This document shows positions 24,958 through 34,704 of a stretch of DNA of 64,000 bases, piece by piece (the stretch's first letter is position 1; every line of letters starts with the position of its first letter). The notes below the pieces were generated by a model. It made no database searches, was not told where the DNA came from, and worked only from the letters and a program-made list of their open reading frames with translations. The DNA comes from Geopsychrobacter electrodiphilus DSM 16401 (GTDB lineage: Bacteria > Desulfobacterota > Desulfuromonadia > Desulfuromonadales > Geopsychrobacteraceae). A program made the translations under genes and the position numbers. The stretch lies in assembly GCF_000384395.1 (NCBI RefSeq), contig NZ_ARWE01000001.1:1762894-1826893 (forward strand), given 5' to 3'.

Positions 24958-26223
24958 ATGGCTATGATTTATACCGCACAGTATCTGGTCTGCAACAGCA
25001 GTCAGACCCTTGAAGCCGGAGCCTTGCTTGAAGATCGAGGGCGGATTATTGAGGTCGGCGCTTTTTCGCTGCTAAAAAAAGCCCATCCTTCTGCAACGGT
25101 AATTGACTACGGAGACCGGGTCATTCTCCCGGCCTTTATTAACGCTCACACCCACCTGGAGCTGAGTCATTATCCTGAGTCCGCCAGGGCCGCAGGGGTC
25201 AGCACAGAACCCTGTGATTTCGTCGACTGGGTACTCCGCCTGATCTCGGTTAAACGCAGCCTCCCGCCAAATGCCATGACCGCTGCCATTGAAACCGGGC
25301 TGCGCTTATCTCTTGCGGCGGGGACTGGGGCCGTTGGCGATATCCTTTCGTGGTACGAAGGGCGTTCGGCCTATCTCCAGTCGCCAATGTCCGGTCGTAT
25401 CTATCTGGAATCCCTCGGACAGGATCTGTATGTCACCCGGCAACAATTCAAAAAGCTGAGCAGCGTACTGAAAGAGAAGCGGGTCGGGAAGCTTGAGCTC
25501 GGTGTCAGTCCGCATAGCCCCTATACGATTCGACCCGAGTATATGCGTCAGCTTTTTCAAGTTTGTCGCGCGGAGTCATTAGGTTGTTCCACCCATATCG
25601 CTGAATCTGGCGCTGAGGTCGATTTTCTGGCTGATGGCACTGGCGCAATTGTCGATAGTCTCTACCCCGCAGTCAACTGGCACCAGTATGCTCCCAGGGC
25701 TCGGCAGATAAGTCCTGTGGGGTTTATCGCAGAGCAGGGTGGCCTGTTTAAAAACCAGTTATTGGTTCACGGTGTGCAATTAAAAGCCGATGAGATCGCG
25801 GCTATTGCCGAGGCCCATGCGAGTTTAGTGCTCTGCCCGCGCTCAAATGCGCATCTTCAAGTCGGGGTCGCACCGGCAGCAAAACTGAAACAGGCGGGGG
25901 TTCGGCTCGCCCTGGGGACCGACAGCCTCGCCAGCAATCAGAGCCTTTCCCTGTGGGATGAGCTGGCCTTTGCGGCTGAGGTCTATGCTGATGCCTTTGA
26001 TGCAGCGGAGCTCTTTGCCCTTGCCACGACGGGCGGCGCCTCTGCGCTTGGTCTGACGGATCAACTTGGGGCACTGAACCCCGGTTTGTGCTGCAGCTTT
26101 CAGGTTGTTCAACCTCAGGTTGGGATCCGTGGGTCAAAGGTTCTGGAGTCTCTTGTTTGTGCGGGAAATGGGCAACAGGTTTATGCCCTGGTGCTTGATG
26201 GCAAGGTTGTCAAGCTGAGCTGA
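24958..26223 (+). CDS. amidohydrolase, possibly aminofutalosine deaminase-like
   Basis: A 421-residue metal-dependent hydrolase of the cytosine-deaminase/chlorohydrolase group. Metal ligands are visible: FINAHTHLELS (HxH), STHIAESGAEV, HGVQL and LGTDSLASN (final Asp). The composite domain ends with a beta strand segment (VYALVLDGKVVKLS). HTHLELS is typical of aminofutalosine deaminases of the futalosine menaquinone pathway, which would suit an anaerobic respirer, but other deaminases share it. ATG 24958 is used; ATG 24964 is equally possible. It stands alone between panC and the RseC-like gene. Confidence 0.75.
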   Translation: MAMIYTAQYLVCNSSQTLEAGALLEDRGRIIEVGAFSLLKKAHPSATVIDYGDRVILPAFINAHTHLELSHYPESARAAGVSTEPCDFVDWVLRLISVKRSLPPNAMTAAIETGLRLSLAAGTGAVGDILSWYEGRSAYLQSPMSGRIYLESLGQDLYVTRQQFKKLSSVLKEKRVGKLELGVSPHSPYTIRPEYMRQLFQVCRAESLGCSTHIAESGAEVDFLADGTGAIVDSLYPAVNWHQYAPRARQISPVGFIAEQGGLFKNQLLVHGVQLKADEIAAIAEAHASLVLCPRSNAHLQVGVAPAAKLKQAGVRLALGTDSLASNQSLSLWDELAFAAEVYADAFDAAELFALATTGGASALGLTDQLGALNPGLCCSFQVVQPQVGIRGSKVLESLVCAGNGQQVYALVLDGKVVKLS

Positions 26224-26262
26224 TCTCTCTATACTCGGGATCTAATTAGAACAACGCGGGAG

Positions 26263-26751
26263 ATGCAGTCGGTGATAGTTGAATTTGGAACCATCGTTGA
26301 GCTTAAAGGTCGTCAGATTGCTTCGGTCCTCTGCCAGAAACAGAGCGCCTGCAAGCACTGTCCTTCTTCCGGGGCCTGTCAGGTCGGTGATGACGGCAAG
26401 GCGATGCTGGTTGAAGCCTATAATCAGATCGGGGCTGAAGTCGGGGATACGGTCAGGGTTGAGACCAGCACCAAACATTTTCTGCAATCCTCCTTTGTCC
26501 TTTACATCCTGCCGGTCATCGGGTTACTAATCGGCGCTGTTGCCGGAGAGTTGATTGCCGAGCATACTCAGGTCGGTGTTGATCCAAAGCTGCTGTCGGC
26601 CTTGATCGGGGTCGCTTTTCTTGTCGGTACCTTCCTTTGCATCCGGGTCGGTACCCGCGCCCTCAAACGTGAAGTGTTTATGCCGCGGATTACCGGGCTT
26701 CAAGCTGAACCAGACACCCAAGCCAAAGAACTGTTGAAAAATGGGTATTAA
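26263..26751 (+). CDS. RseC/MucC-family membrane protein
   Basis: A 162-residue protein with the cysteine cluster [16 protein letters not shown] near the N terminus, a short beta domain, and two membrane helices ([21 protein letters not shown] and [17 protein letters not shown]). This is the SoxR-reducing-system/RseC layout; in other bacteria such proteins accompany Rnf or sigma-E systems. No rnf genes are adjacent. It overlaps smpB by 11 bases. Confidence 0.85.
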   Translation: MQSVIVEFGTIVELKGRQIASVLCQKQSACKHCPSSGACQVGDDGKAMLVEAYNQIGAEVGDTVRVETSTKHFLQSSFVLYILPVIGLLIGAVAGELIAEHTQVGVDPKLLSALIGVAFLVGTFLCIRVGTRALKREVFMPRITGLQAEPDTQAKELLKNGY

Positions 26752-27196
26752 AATTATCGCCAGTAATAAAAAGGCTTATCACGACTACTTCATCGAAGAG
26801 ACCTACGAAGCCGGTCTGGTGCTGCAGGGGACCGAGGTCAAGTCACTGCGCCTTGGACATGTCAATATCAAGGAGGCCTTCTGCCGCATTCGCAATGGTG
26901 AGGTCTTCATTGATAACATGACGATCAACATCTATGAGCAGGGTAACCGTGAAAACCATGAGCCGACCCGTCGGCGCAAATTACTGCTGCACCATATCGA
27001 GATCGACAAACTGATCCGCCTCACCGAGCAGAAAGGACTGACCCTGCTGCCGACCAAAATCTATTTTAAGGACAGCCTGGTCAAACTGGAGATCGGCGTG
27101 GGCCGCGGTAAAAAACTGCATGACAAACGCGAGACCCTTAAAAGCAAAGAGGCCAATCGTGAGATGGCGCGCGCCATAAAAAGCGCAACATATTAG
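26741..27196 (+). CDS. smpB: SsrA-binding protein SmpB
   Basis: Binds tmRNA and delivers it to stalled ribosomes. [29 protein letters not shown] is diagnostic, followed by [16 protein letters not shown] and a basic C-terminal tail. Length 151 is normal. Its RNA partner ssrA starts 93 bases downstream, a common pairing. Start ATG 26741 lies inside the end of the RseC-like gene. Confidence 0.97.
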   Translation: MGIKIIASNKKAYHDYFIEETYEAGLVLQGTEVKSLRLGHVNIKEAFCRIRNGEVFIDNMTINIYEQGNRENHEPTRRRKLLLHHIEIDKLIRLTEQKGLTLLPTKIYFKDSLVKLEIGVGRGKKLHDKRETLKSKEANREMARAIKSATY

Positions 27197-27247
27197 TTTA
27201 AACATTACTTGAGTTATCTCTTCGTAACATGTTATAATTAAAACACT

Positions 27248-27275
27248 TTGAAGAACAACCTCGATACTGGATAAT
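27248..27275 (+). promoter_or_regulatory. candidate ssrA promoter
   Basis: TTGAAG (27248-27253) and GATAAT (27270-27275) are 16 bases apart and place the start near 27282, close to the mature 5' end at 27290. A second possible promoter is TTGAGT (27209-27214) with TATAAT (27233-27238) at 18-base spacing. Either could serve; both are near consensus. Confidence 0.5.
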
Positions 27276-27289
27276 CTGACATTTTTAAT

Positions 27290-27641
27290 GGGGGTGCCAA
27301 GGTTTCGACGGGGGTTGGAAGCGAAGGTGGCATGCCGGAGTGGGCTGGCTCCGAAACAAAGCCCATACTAACAAACGCCGACACTGACGTTCGTTACGCA
27401 CTAGCAGCTTAATGCTGCTACGTCTTTTCAATCATTGCCTGTGTGGCTGACGAGACGTTAATTTAGCAGGCTAGCTCTGGTGAAGGTCTGTGGCATCGGA
27501 GCGAAATCAAAGCAGAATCGCTTGGCGAATATCCTGTCTGTGGGAGCTTCGCTACGGTTAAACTCAAATCATAGACTACGCATGTAGAAGCCTCTCGTAG
27601 AAGGCTTTCGGACGCGGGTTCGATTCCCGCCACCTCCACCA
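27290..27641 (+). ncRNA. ssrA: transfer-messenger RNA (tmRNA)
   Basis: Single-piece tmRNA of 352 bases. The 5' end GGGGGTG pairs with CACCTCC at the 3' end (one G-U), leaving A-CCA encoded. The T-arm GGTTCGATTCC and the 5' TTTCGACGGGG segment are the standard tmRNA landmarks. The reading frame at 27377-27412 ends in TAA and encodes ADTDVRYALAA, a typical tag with the LAA degron; I take GCC 27377 as the resume codon but AAC just before it cannot be excluded. Its 3' end is duplicated at 59182-59199. Confidence 0.97.
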
Positions 27642-27643
27642 TT
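27626..27643. repeat. left attachment-site repeat (3' end of ssrA)
   Basis: CCCGCCACCTCCACCATT. The same 18 bases occur at 59182-59199 with a single change (C to T at position 5). The last 13 are identical. 3' ends of tmRNA genes are common integration targets for tyrosine recombinases, so this is the probable left end of the island. Confidence 0.7.
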
Positions 27644-27650
27644 AAACATT

Positions 27651-27688
27651 AAGAGGTCTCCTGTCTAATTGATTTGAGGCCTCTTTTT
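27651..27688 (+). terminator. ssrA terminator
   Basis: AAGAGGTCTC (27651-27660) pairs with GAGGCCTCTT (27676-27685) with one G-U, followed by T-rich sequence. It ends ssrA transcription, and lies inside the inferred island. Confidence 0.8.
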
Positions 27689-28083
27689 GTGTCTATGGGT
27701 CTAATCCCTATAAGCCATTTCAGCGCTTTGCCACCACAAAGGCAAAAGGCAGGACATTTGAAATGACTCAAGTCTACTATTGCTGCAAGATCAATCAGGC
27801 TCTGAAAGCCAAATTATTGGCGAATGCAAGAACTCTCTGTCTTCTCTGCGCGAGTAAAACTGAACACTTGCAGTTTTATCGGAGGGGTTGCTGGACACGG
27901 ATATTTGACTTTCAGAGGAGTTGTATTCGCGATATTAGGAGATCAACTGCAATTAACTCTATTTGGATCGACAAGTGTGACAGGGCATGATCCCTGTACT
28001 TGACGATCAGGGCCAACTCCCGGAACTGTTAAAATTTAAGGGTCACACGGCAAAGTTGGGGTGGTTCCTTTTGTACTAAAAGA
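27689..28083. other. intergenic, no gene recognised
   Basis: About 395 bases between ssrA and the end of the IclR gene. A 75-codon open frame at 27763-27990 has an unlikely composition (many Cys, Arg, Ile) and no ribosome site. This is where an integrase gene would normally sit in an ssrA island; I saw no integrase motif in any frame. Confidence 0.5.
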
Positions 28084-28944
28084 TTAAATTTGAGCCAACT
28101 TTTCCTCAATATTTCGCGCAGTATGAAGCAGACGCGGGCCGATATCATCTTCAAGCATATGTTGACGCAACTGAAAAGCAGGTCCAGAACAGGTAAGCGA
28201 AAGCATTCCGGGGCCGGCAACTGGTCCAATGGCTATAGCTACAGCATTAATGTCTTGTCGCCAATCCCCAACAGAAAAACAAAAACCCCAATGCTCATAA
28301 TCCTTAAGGGCCCTTTCAATCCCAGCCTCGATTTTGGGCCATTCTAATTCATTTTGCCGATGAATATGATCCATCAGATAATTTCTCTCCTCTTCTGGAA
28401 GACCACAAAGCAGGGCCCGACCTAATGAACTTGTAGCAAGAGGCACTCGTGAACCGACCTGAAGATTCTGAGTAAAAGTGACGTTTGGATCTTTGCAGGC
28501 CTCCAGGAAAACCATGCTCAAACGGTCACGGACTGCCAAATAAACGGCAGAGTGAGTTTGGTCTGCCAGCTCAAGCATATAGGGTCGGGCAACTTGTATG
28601 ATATTCATGTTATTGAGATAGGAGTGACCAAAGGACAAGACTCCTCCTGCCAATTGGTATTTACCTGTTTCTTTTGATTGTTTGAGATAACCCAATCGGG
28701 TCAATGTGTAGGCCAAGCGGAACACAGTAGCCTTCGGTAGCCCGGTAAGTCTTGCAAGGTCCTGTTTTCCCAATACTCGCACTTCGGGGGTAAAGCAGCG
28801 TAATATTTCAAAACCGCGGGCTAAAGCACTAACAAAAAGGCGATCCTTTTCGCCATTCACGTCTGAATCGTTGCCGATTTGCAGATCGCTGAGCGATTGA
28901 TCCACAGTACCTACCATTATTTTATTTTTTTGTTGATTGTCCAT
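28084..28944 (-). CDS. IclR-family transcriptional regulator
   Basis: A 286-residue regulator. The winged helix-turn-helix covers about residues 35-95 (SALARGFEILRCF, LGKQDLARLTGLPKATVFRLAYTLTRLGYL), and the IclR ligand-binding domain follows, with the usual PLATSSLGRALL and INAVAIAIGPVAG segments. I start at ATG 28944 (MDNQQK), preceded by TAGGACA; a longer frame to 29019 exists. It is the only regulator in the island and stands at the far end of the minus-strand genes. Two matching palindromes at 38628 and 38821 are likely targets. Confidence 0.92.
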   Translation of the reverse strand: MDNQQKNKIMVGTVDQSLSDLQIGNDSDVNGEKDRLFVSALARGFEILRCFTPEVRVLGKQDLARLTGLPKATVFRLAYTLTRLGYLKQSKETGKYQLAGGVLSFGHSYLNNMNIIQVARPYMLELADQTHSAVYLAVRDRLSMVFLEACKDPNVTFTQNLQVGSRVPLATSSLGRALLCGLPEEERNYLMDHIHRQNELEWPKIEAGIERALKDYEHWGFCFSVGDWRQDINAVAIAIGPVAGPGMLSLTCSGPAFQLRQHMLEDDIGPRLLHTARNIEEKLAQI

Positions 28945-29067
28945 TATTGATGTCCTAGATGACCAGTTATTCCAAAATTTCGTAAAGTTTAATTTTGAAT
29001 CTTGGATAGATAGTATCAAAATAACCTATCCCTCGAGAGTTAACCTTTTATAAATTTTCGACTGCAG

Positions 29068-31203
29068 CTAAACGAAGTATTCGTCATCATTTGCTTTTTC
29101 AAGCAAAAGTTCTGGTGGTTCAAAGCGGTCGCCATATTTTTTAGCAAGCTCTTTCGAACGTGCGACAAATTTTTTAATGCCGTAGGTATTAATATACTGA
29201 AGCGGGCCGCCAGTATGGGCTGGAAAACCGAGCCCTAATATAGCACCGACATTACATTCCGCAACTGTGTACATCACACCTTCCTCGAGACATTTGACTG
29301 CTTCTATTGCCTGCCTGAAGAGGAGTCTATCCTGAATTTCGTCGGCTCCGATTTGGACCTCCGACTGGGTGAACAGCTCATATAGCTTAGGCCAAAACTG
29401 GTTACTACCGTTTTCAGAATTACCGCAGTTCCCTCGGTTATGTGCATTGTCTATGCACTCATGTTTTCCTGTCACAGCCCTGAGTACACGTTCGCTGGCC
29501 GTTTCAATCCATCTGCTAGACTCGATATCATTCAATGTCAACTTTGCCGCATTTATCTTTGCCGACAACTTCGGGCCTCTTTCATTCAGAATTTCCAGGG
29601 GCCCAACCGGCATTCCAGCATGTATCGCCTGGCTATCAATTTCAAGTGGAACAACGCCGTCTAAAAGTAAAGCACAGCCCTCATCGATAAAAGTATCTAA
29701 AACTCGAGAGATATAGAAATCTCGGCCGTCATTCACAACGATTGGGGTTTTTTTTATCTGCTGGACAAAGTCGAATGCACGGGCCAGGGTTTCATCACTG
29801 GTCTTTTGGTCACGGATTACTTCAACCAGTGGCATATTGTCGGCAGGAGAGATGAAATGCAGATCAACAAACCTTGTGGCGTCTTTTGATGTTTCAGCCA
29901 GGCCTGTGATTGGCGGCATTGAAGAAGTTGACGCAAAGATTCCCCTCTCGTCCCAAAAAACTTCTGTCTCCTGTGTAACTCGGGCTTTTAACTCCGAATC
30001 TTCAAAGACTGCTTCGATAAGAAGTTCACATCCGTGTAAATCCGTAACCTCAGCCGTCGCTGTGATTTTGGACAGGAGGCCCGTCTTTTTCGCTTCGGTG
30101 GTTAGACCTTTGGCAAGTTGGTTGTCGAGCAGGCTTATCGAGTAACGCTTACCTTTTTTGGCATTTTCAAGGCAGGTGTCTTTGAGAACGACTTCAACAC
30201 CGACCTTGGCGGCGGCATAAGCAATGCTTGAACCTGTCGCGCCGGCACCGAGAATTCCGATTTTTTTTACTTTGAATTTTTCAAAGCCCTGTGGTCGACT
30301 CGTTCCAGATTTAATCATTTTGGTCTGGAAAAAATTGGTGATCAGATTTTGGGCCACTGGGGAAGCCAGCAGTTCCAGAAAATTTCTTGATTCTATGCGC
30401 AGTGCTGACTCGAAATCAACCTGTGCGGCTTCAGTAGCAGTCGTCAGAATCGTTTCCGGGGCAGGGTAGAAGCCGCCGGATTTCTTTTGCAAGCGGGATG
30501 AAGTCATGGCTATCAGATATTGAATATTTGACTGCGTAGGGTCCCCACCAGGGATCAGAAAACCTTTTTCGTCCCAAGGCTGCTGAGCCTCCGGGTTCGC
30601 TTTAATCCAGGCTTTGGCTTTGGCTATCAGGTTATTGCGATCTTCGGCCAGATCGTCAACTAAGCCAGCGGCAAGGGCCTTCTCCGGGGGAAGTATGGTC
30701 CCTTCCAATAAAAAAGGGAGGGCCTTTGCAAAGCCGAGAAGTCGGGTCAGGCGAACCACGCCGCCACCGCCGGGGAGTAGCCCGAGAGTGACCTCGGGTA
30801 GCCCGATCAGGCTTTGAGGATTTTTCATGACGATGCGGTGATGGGTGCATAGACAGATTTCATACCCCCCTCCCAGTGCAGCACCATTGATAGCGGCTAC
30901 GACAGGTTTACCCATGGCTTCCAGGCGCCGTAGCCGGGTCTTCATGGCCATCGAACGTGCGAAGCGTTCTTCTGCCTGCGCTGGAGTGTAAGCTAACATC
31001 CCTTTGAGATCACCACCGGCAAAGAAGGTTTCTTTGCCAGAGGTCAAAATAACCCCGATAAAATCGTCCTGTTCCAGAGCGTCTATGGTTTCTTTTAAAT
31101 AAACGTGAAAGGCATCACTCATGGTATTTACCGGTTGACCAGGCATATCCATTGTTATAGTTACGATTTTGTCACAGTCTTTTTCGTAGCGAAATCCATT
31201 CAT
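29068..31203 (-). CDS. bifunctional enoyl-CoA hydratase/3-hydroxyacyl-CoA dehydrogenase (FadJ/FadB-like)
   Basis: A 711-residue fusion for two steps of beta-oxidation. Hydratase half at the N terminus with oxyanion-hole segments FFAGGDLKGM and INGAALGGGYEICLCTHHRI. NAD-binding half begins near residue 313 with GILGAGATGSSIAYAAAKVG, then EAVFEDSELKARV and a substrate-binding domain with KTPIVVNDGRDFYISRVLDTF. Size and order match FadJ-type alpha subunits. It lies 20 bases from the enoyl-CoA hydratase gene upstream, in the same minus-strand cluster. Confidence 0.92.
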   Translation of the reverse strand: MNGFRYEKDCDKIVTITMDMPGQPVNTMSDAFHVYLKETIDALEQDDFIGVILTSGKETFFAGGDLKGMLAYTPAQAEERFARSMAMKTRLRRLEAMGKPVVAAINGAALGGGYEICLCTHHRIVMKNPQSLIGLPEVTLGLLPGGGGVVRLTRLLGFAKALPFLLEGTILPPEKALAAGLVDDLAEDRNNLIAKAKAWIKANPEAQQPWDEKGFLIPGGDPTQSNIQYLIAMTSSRLQKKSGGFYPAPETILTTATEAAQVDFESALRIESRNFLELLASPVAQNLITNFFQTKMIKSGTSRPQGFEKFKVKKIGILGAGATGSSIAYAAAKVGVEVVLKDTCLENAKKGKRYSISLLDNQLAKGLTTEAKKTGLLSKITATAEVTDLHGCELLIEAVFEDSELKARVTQETEVFWDERGIFASTSSMPPITGLAETSKDATRFVDLHFISPADNMPLVEVIRDQKTSDETLARAFDFVQQIKKTPIVVNDGRDFYISRVLDTFIDEGCALLLDGVVPLEIDSQAIHAGMPVGPLEILNERGPKLSAKINAAKLTLNDIESSRWIETASERVLRAVTGKHECIDNAHNRGNCGNSENGSNQFWPKLYELFTQSEVQIGADEIQDRLLFRQAIEAVKCLEEGVMYTVAECNVGAILGLGFPAHTGGPLQYINTYGIKKFVARSKELAKKYGDRFEPPELLLEKANDDEYFV

Positions 31204-31223
31204 TTATCTAACCTATTGCGTTA

Positions 31224-32005
31224 TTAAAAGGATGAAAAGTCTGGTTTGCGGCGTTGCGCGAATGCGTCAAACGCTTCAGTTGCTTCGGCAGACCCCGTAC
31301 GTTCCCTGAAGTGCCGGGTTTCGACTTTTATGGTTTCAGAGATCAAGGTTTCGTTCGTGCGTTTCAATAAAGATTTAGTCAGGCGTACGGCAGCAGGGGG
31401 TTGCTCTGCCAGTTGGCGGGCTTTCTCGATCGCCGTACTCAGAACCTCTTTGTTTATACAAACAGAAGTGACAATACCGACCTCACGAGCCATCGATGCG
31501 TCAAAGAAATCCCCCAGGAGCAATAACTCTGAAGCTCGTTGATGCCCCATGAGTTGGGGTAAAATAAAGCTTGAACCGAATTCAGGGCAGAGGCCGAGGT
31601 TGACGAATGGCAACCTAAACTTGGCGTCTTGCCCGGCATAAACCAAATCGCAGTGCAAAAGCATGGTCGTGCCAATGCCGATGGCATAACCATTAACCGC
31701 TGCGATCACTGGTTTTGTCGTCTGCCTAAGCGCAGGGAAAAAAACTCTGCCGCGTATGACTGTTTGGATGCCCGCGGTTTCTTGAAATCTGCAATATCAT
31801 TTCCGGTGGTAAAGTCCTTGTCACCGCCGGTCAGCAAAACCACTCTGACTGCATCATCCTTTTCGGCCTGCGTGAATATTTCACCAAGCGCCTTGTACAT
31901 TGCACTCGTCAGGGCATTTCTCTTTTGGGGTCGGTTGAACTGTATCCGAAGGACGGCGTGTGAAAGTTCGGTCTGGATACATTCATTGCTGTTGCTGAAT
32001 GGCAT
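31224..32005 (-). pseudogene. enoyl-CoA hydratase/isomerase split by a frameshift
   Basis: Two minus-strand frames together make one crotonase of about 260 residues. The first (from ATG 32005, with GAGGAA upstream) has RPQKRNALTSAMYKALGEIF and GNDIADF, and breaks at SYAAEFFSLR. The second continues PALRQTTKPVIAAVNGYAIG. The break is at a run of seven T on the coding strand (31738-31744); adding one T, or a -1 slip at T-TTT-TTT, restores the frame. It may be a real decayed gene, a base-calling error in a homopolymer, or programmed slippage. A GTG at 31709 could restart the second part but would give a hydratase lacking half its CoA site. Confidence 0.8.
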
Positions 32006-32048
32006 AATGTATTTCCTCAAGTGATATCCTTCTTTTTACAACCAGCGG

Positions 32049-33605
32049 CTAATCCCAATTATCGATCTTCATCGTCCCATTGTGCTCCAGATTTTGTTGC
32101 ATTTTATAAACTCTGAAGAGCATGTGCGGTTCGTGTGCGGCGCCTTTAGCCAGGCATTCTCGGGTGGATTGGTCAAGGTAGTCCTGAATAATCGGCCGAT
32201 AATCAGGGTGGACACATTTATCTATGATTACCTGGGCTCGGTCACGCGGACAAAGTCCCCGTAGATCAGCGAGTCCCTGTTCTGTGACAAGCACATCCAT
32301 GTCGTGCTCGGTCTGATCGACGTGGGTAACTTTCGGGACGACACAGCTAATCCCGGTCTGGTCAGATTTCGTTGGTCGCGTGGAGGGGGAGTGCATAATC
32401 GACAGGTAGGCATTTCGACTAAAATCTCCCGCCCCGCCGATTCCGTTAATAATCTTTGATCCGTTCACCAGGCTGGAGTTGACGTGGGCGTAAATATCAA
32501 ATTCCACGGGAGTGTTCATTGCAATGATCCCTAATCGGCGCACCAGTTCTGGATGGTTGCTGATCTGGGCGGGGCGCAAAATGATCTTTTTGGCATATTC
32601 CAACCAGTTTGCGTAAAAACGCTTTACACCATCATTAGAGAGGGCGAAAGAGGCTCCAGAAGCAAACTGCAGCTTGCCGGAATCAAATAAATCGAGAGTC
32701 GTGTCCTGCATGACTTCAGTCCAGACTTGCAGGTTATCGAAGGGACCGTTGACGAGGCCTCCGAGAACTGCGTTGGCGATCGTTCCAACCCCTGACTGTA
32801 ACGGGAGCAGGTTGGCAGGGAGACGACCTTTTTTAACCTCGTGCTGGAAGAAATCGATAATGTGCTGAGCAATCAGTATTTCTTGACCATTCGGAGGCGG
32901 AAGCGGTCGCCCCATTCCCATTTCTTTAGACTCGACAATCGCTACGATTTTATTTGGATCACAGAACAGAGAGGTTGTGCCTATACGATCGTCAACCTGA
33001 GTAATAAGATATGGTTTTTTAAATGGCGGCAACTCGGGCATGACGATGTCGTGCATCCCTTCAAAAGATGGGATGGCAGTATTGATTTCAATAATGATCT
33101 TCTCCGCAAGTTGAATAGCCTCGGGGCATATCCCCACAGCACCGGTCAACACGATCCGACCGTCCTCGGTTATATCGCTGGCTTCGATCAGAGCCAGATC
33201 AATCTTTCCCCCATTATCCGCGGTTTGAAACCCGTAACTGAGATCCTGGGCAAACATGGAAATATGTTTATCGGCCATGCGGATCTTGCCGGCATTTATT
33301 TCCCTCCGGCAGACATCTGAGGCCTGATAAGGACTACGCCGGTCTGTCATGTCGAGGGCCGACCAACGGTCTTCGACATCCCGACCGATCGATGCTCCGG
33401 TCAGCACGTTGAAGCGCAGTTTTCCTTGAAGCTGATTTAATTCCACATGGTCGGCCAGGGCCAACGGAACCGCTTTGGGGTGGCCGCTGGCAAATCCAGA
33501 GAACGCCAGATACATCCCATCCTTGAACAGTGGGATGGTCTCTTTCGCGGTCAATATCTTTGAATGTAAATCTACGTTCCTGATTCGCTTTCGCAGTTCC
33601 GACAT
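32049..33605 (-). CDS. acetyl-CoA hydrolase/CoA-transferase (Cat1/AarC family)
   Basis: A 518-residue single-chain CoA-transferase. Family features: FSGFASGHPKAVPLALADH near the N terminus, the LQSGVGTIANAVLGGL segment preceding the catalytic Glu region, and INGIGGAGDFSRNAYLSI. Such enzymes move CoA between succinyl- or acetyl-CoA and another carboxylate without ATP, so this could activate the imported acid. ATG 33605 has AAGGGA upstream; a longer frame to 33644 is less likely. Confidence 0.9.
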   Translation of the reverse strand: MSELRKRIRNVDLHSKILTAKETIPLFKDGMYLAFSGFASGHPKAVPLALADHVELNQLQGKLRFNVLTGASIGRDVEDRWSALDMTDRRSPYQASDVCRREINAGKIRMADKHISMFAQDLSYGFQTADNGGKIDLALIEASDITEDGRIVLTGAVGICPEAIQLAEKIIIEINTAIPSFEGMHDIVMPELPPFKKPYLITQVDDRIGTTSLFCDPNKIVAIVESKEMGMGRPLPPPNGQEILIAQHIIDFFQHEVKKGRLPANLLPLQSGVGTIANAVLGGLVNGPFDNLQVWTEVMQDTTLDLFDSGKLQFASGASFALSNDGVKRFYANWLEYAKKIILRPAQISNHPELVRRLGIIAMNTPVEFDIYAHVNSSLVNGSKIINGIGGAGDFSRNAYLSIMHSPSTRPTKSDQTGISCVVPKVTHVDQTEHDMDVLVTEQGLADLRGLCPRDRAQVIIDKCVHPDYRPIIQDYLDQSTRECLAKGAAHEPHMLFRVYKMQQNLEHNGTMKIDNWD

Positions 33606-33693
33606 AACAATTTCCCTTTTTATTACTTTGCTGGCGGTTTTCACCTGCCCACGGGTTTGAAAAATTTAGAAAATATTCAATAAAATCAAAGGG

Positions 33694-34494
33694 TCAACAT
33701 GACATCAGAACCGGAACCGTCATATGTTTGAGTAAATATTTTACAACTGGCCCCATATCTAAAGAGACCCAGGATCGATGTATTTTGGCACCCACGATTA
33801 CCAGATCGCTCCCACCGTCGGTCACCTGGTTGAGGATAATTTCACCAACAGAAAGATCTCCCTTGGGAACCTGCTCAATTCTGGCGTTGATAGCATGCCG
33901 TGCCAGGTGAATGCGGAGTTGTTCATTTCCTTTGCGAAATTGCTCTGGAAGATCGATCGCAAGGAGGGTCACCTGTTCTGCTTTTTCAAGAAACGGCATG
34001 CCATCATGCAGGGCTCGGGTCGTGTTCGGACCCTCCATCCAGGTCGCCAGGATCCGCTTACCGACGGTGGTGGCAGTCCCTGCGTAGGGGACCATCAATA
34101 CGGGTCGTCCTGCCCGAGTGAGCAATTGCTCTAAAAAGTCAGCAGGGAAACTGCTGTCCCGCCAATCCTGTCGGGCCTGTCCCACAATGACCAGGTCGGA
34201 GTAGTGCGCATATTGACTGGTTATTTCAACAGTGCCCGCGCCGGAAGACACCAGGTCGACAGAGATCCACTTGCCGCAAAGGCCGGCCTGTGAAATTTTC
34301 TGCTCGAAAAGCTCTTGACGTTCATCCAGAGTCAGCACCGGAGACCCGTCGGGAGGGGTAAAATGGGTATGAGTTTCGATATGCAACCCAGTCACATGGG
34401 CTTGGTGCTCTTGAGCAATATTGATTGCCATATCCAACCGCGTCTTGCATGGCCGGTTCGTATCAATGATGAGCAAAATATCTTTCAGTGCCAT
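33694..34494 (-). CDS. universal stress protein, two UspA domains
   Basis: Two tandem UspA-like domains in about 266 residues: first MALKDILLIIDTNRPCKTRLDMAI with VIVGQARQD, second with TKRILATW-like start (VGKRILATWMEGPNTTRALHDG) and VIVGAKIHRSWVSLDMGPVVKYLLKHMTVPVLM. The second keeps a G-x2-G-x9-GS/V-like phosphate loop only loosely. ATG 34494 has AAGGAG upstream. An in-frame ATG at 34581 also has a fine site (AAAGGAGAT) and would add 29 residues that do not look like UspA. Found with transport and CoA genes; a role in stress tolerance is presumed. Confidence 0.85.
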   Translation of the reverse strand: MALKDILLIIDTNRPCKTRLDMAINIAQEHQAHVTGLHIETHTHFTPPDGSPVLTLDERQELFEQKISQAGLCGKWISVDLVSSGAGTVEITSQYAHYSDLVIVGQARQDWRDSSFPADFLEQLLTRAGRPVLMVPYAGTATTVGKRILATWMEGPNTTRALHDGMPFLEKAEQVTLLAIDLPEQFRKGNEQLRIHLARHAINARIEQVPKGDLSVGEIILNQVTDGGSDLVIVGAKIHRSWVSLDMGPVVKYLLKHMTVPVLMSC

Positions 34495-34704
34495 ATCAAC
34501 TCCTTCGACCTGAACGGTCGTTGTCTCCAGGAAACGGTCTGACAATAAAAGCCCGGCTGCAAAGCCAGCAGTTTGGCCCATATTTCATCTCCTTTTTGCC
34601 CCATAGCTACGGCTATGAGGGTGCAAAAGAGCTAAAATCTGTTCGCAAACTTCTGGTTTTTCGCTTCGGCCTCGATTCTCGGATAGCCTCCCAGCGAGGG
34701 TTCG

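Noticed and set aside
27763-27990. 75-codon frame after ssrA, considered as an integrase remnant
   Set aside because: No integrase motif (R...HxxR...Y), no ribosome site, and unlikely composition.
31224-31709. Independent short enoyl-CoA hydratase starting at GTG 31709
   Set aside because: It lacks the N-terminal CoA-binding half, which is encoded directly upstream in another frame; the two are one broken gene.
34495-34581. 29-residue N-terminal extension of the universal stress protein
   Set aside because: ATG 34581 has a good ribosome site, so it remains possible, but the extra residues do not resemble UspA and MALKDILLIID with its own ribosome site is the usual start.
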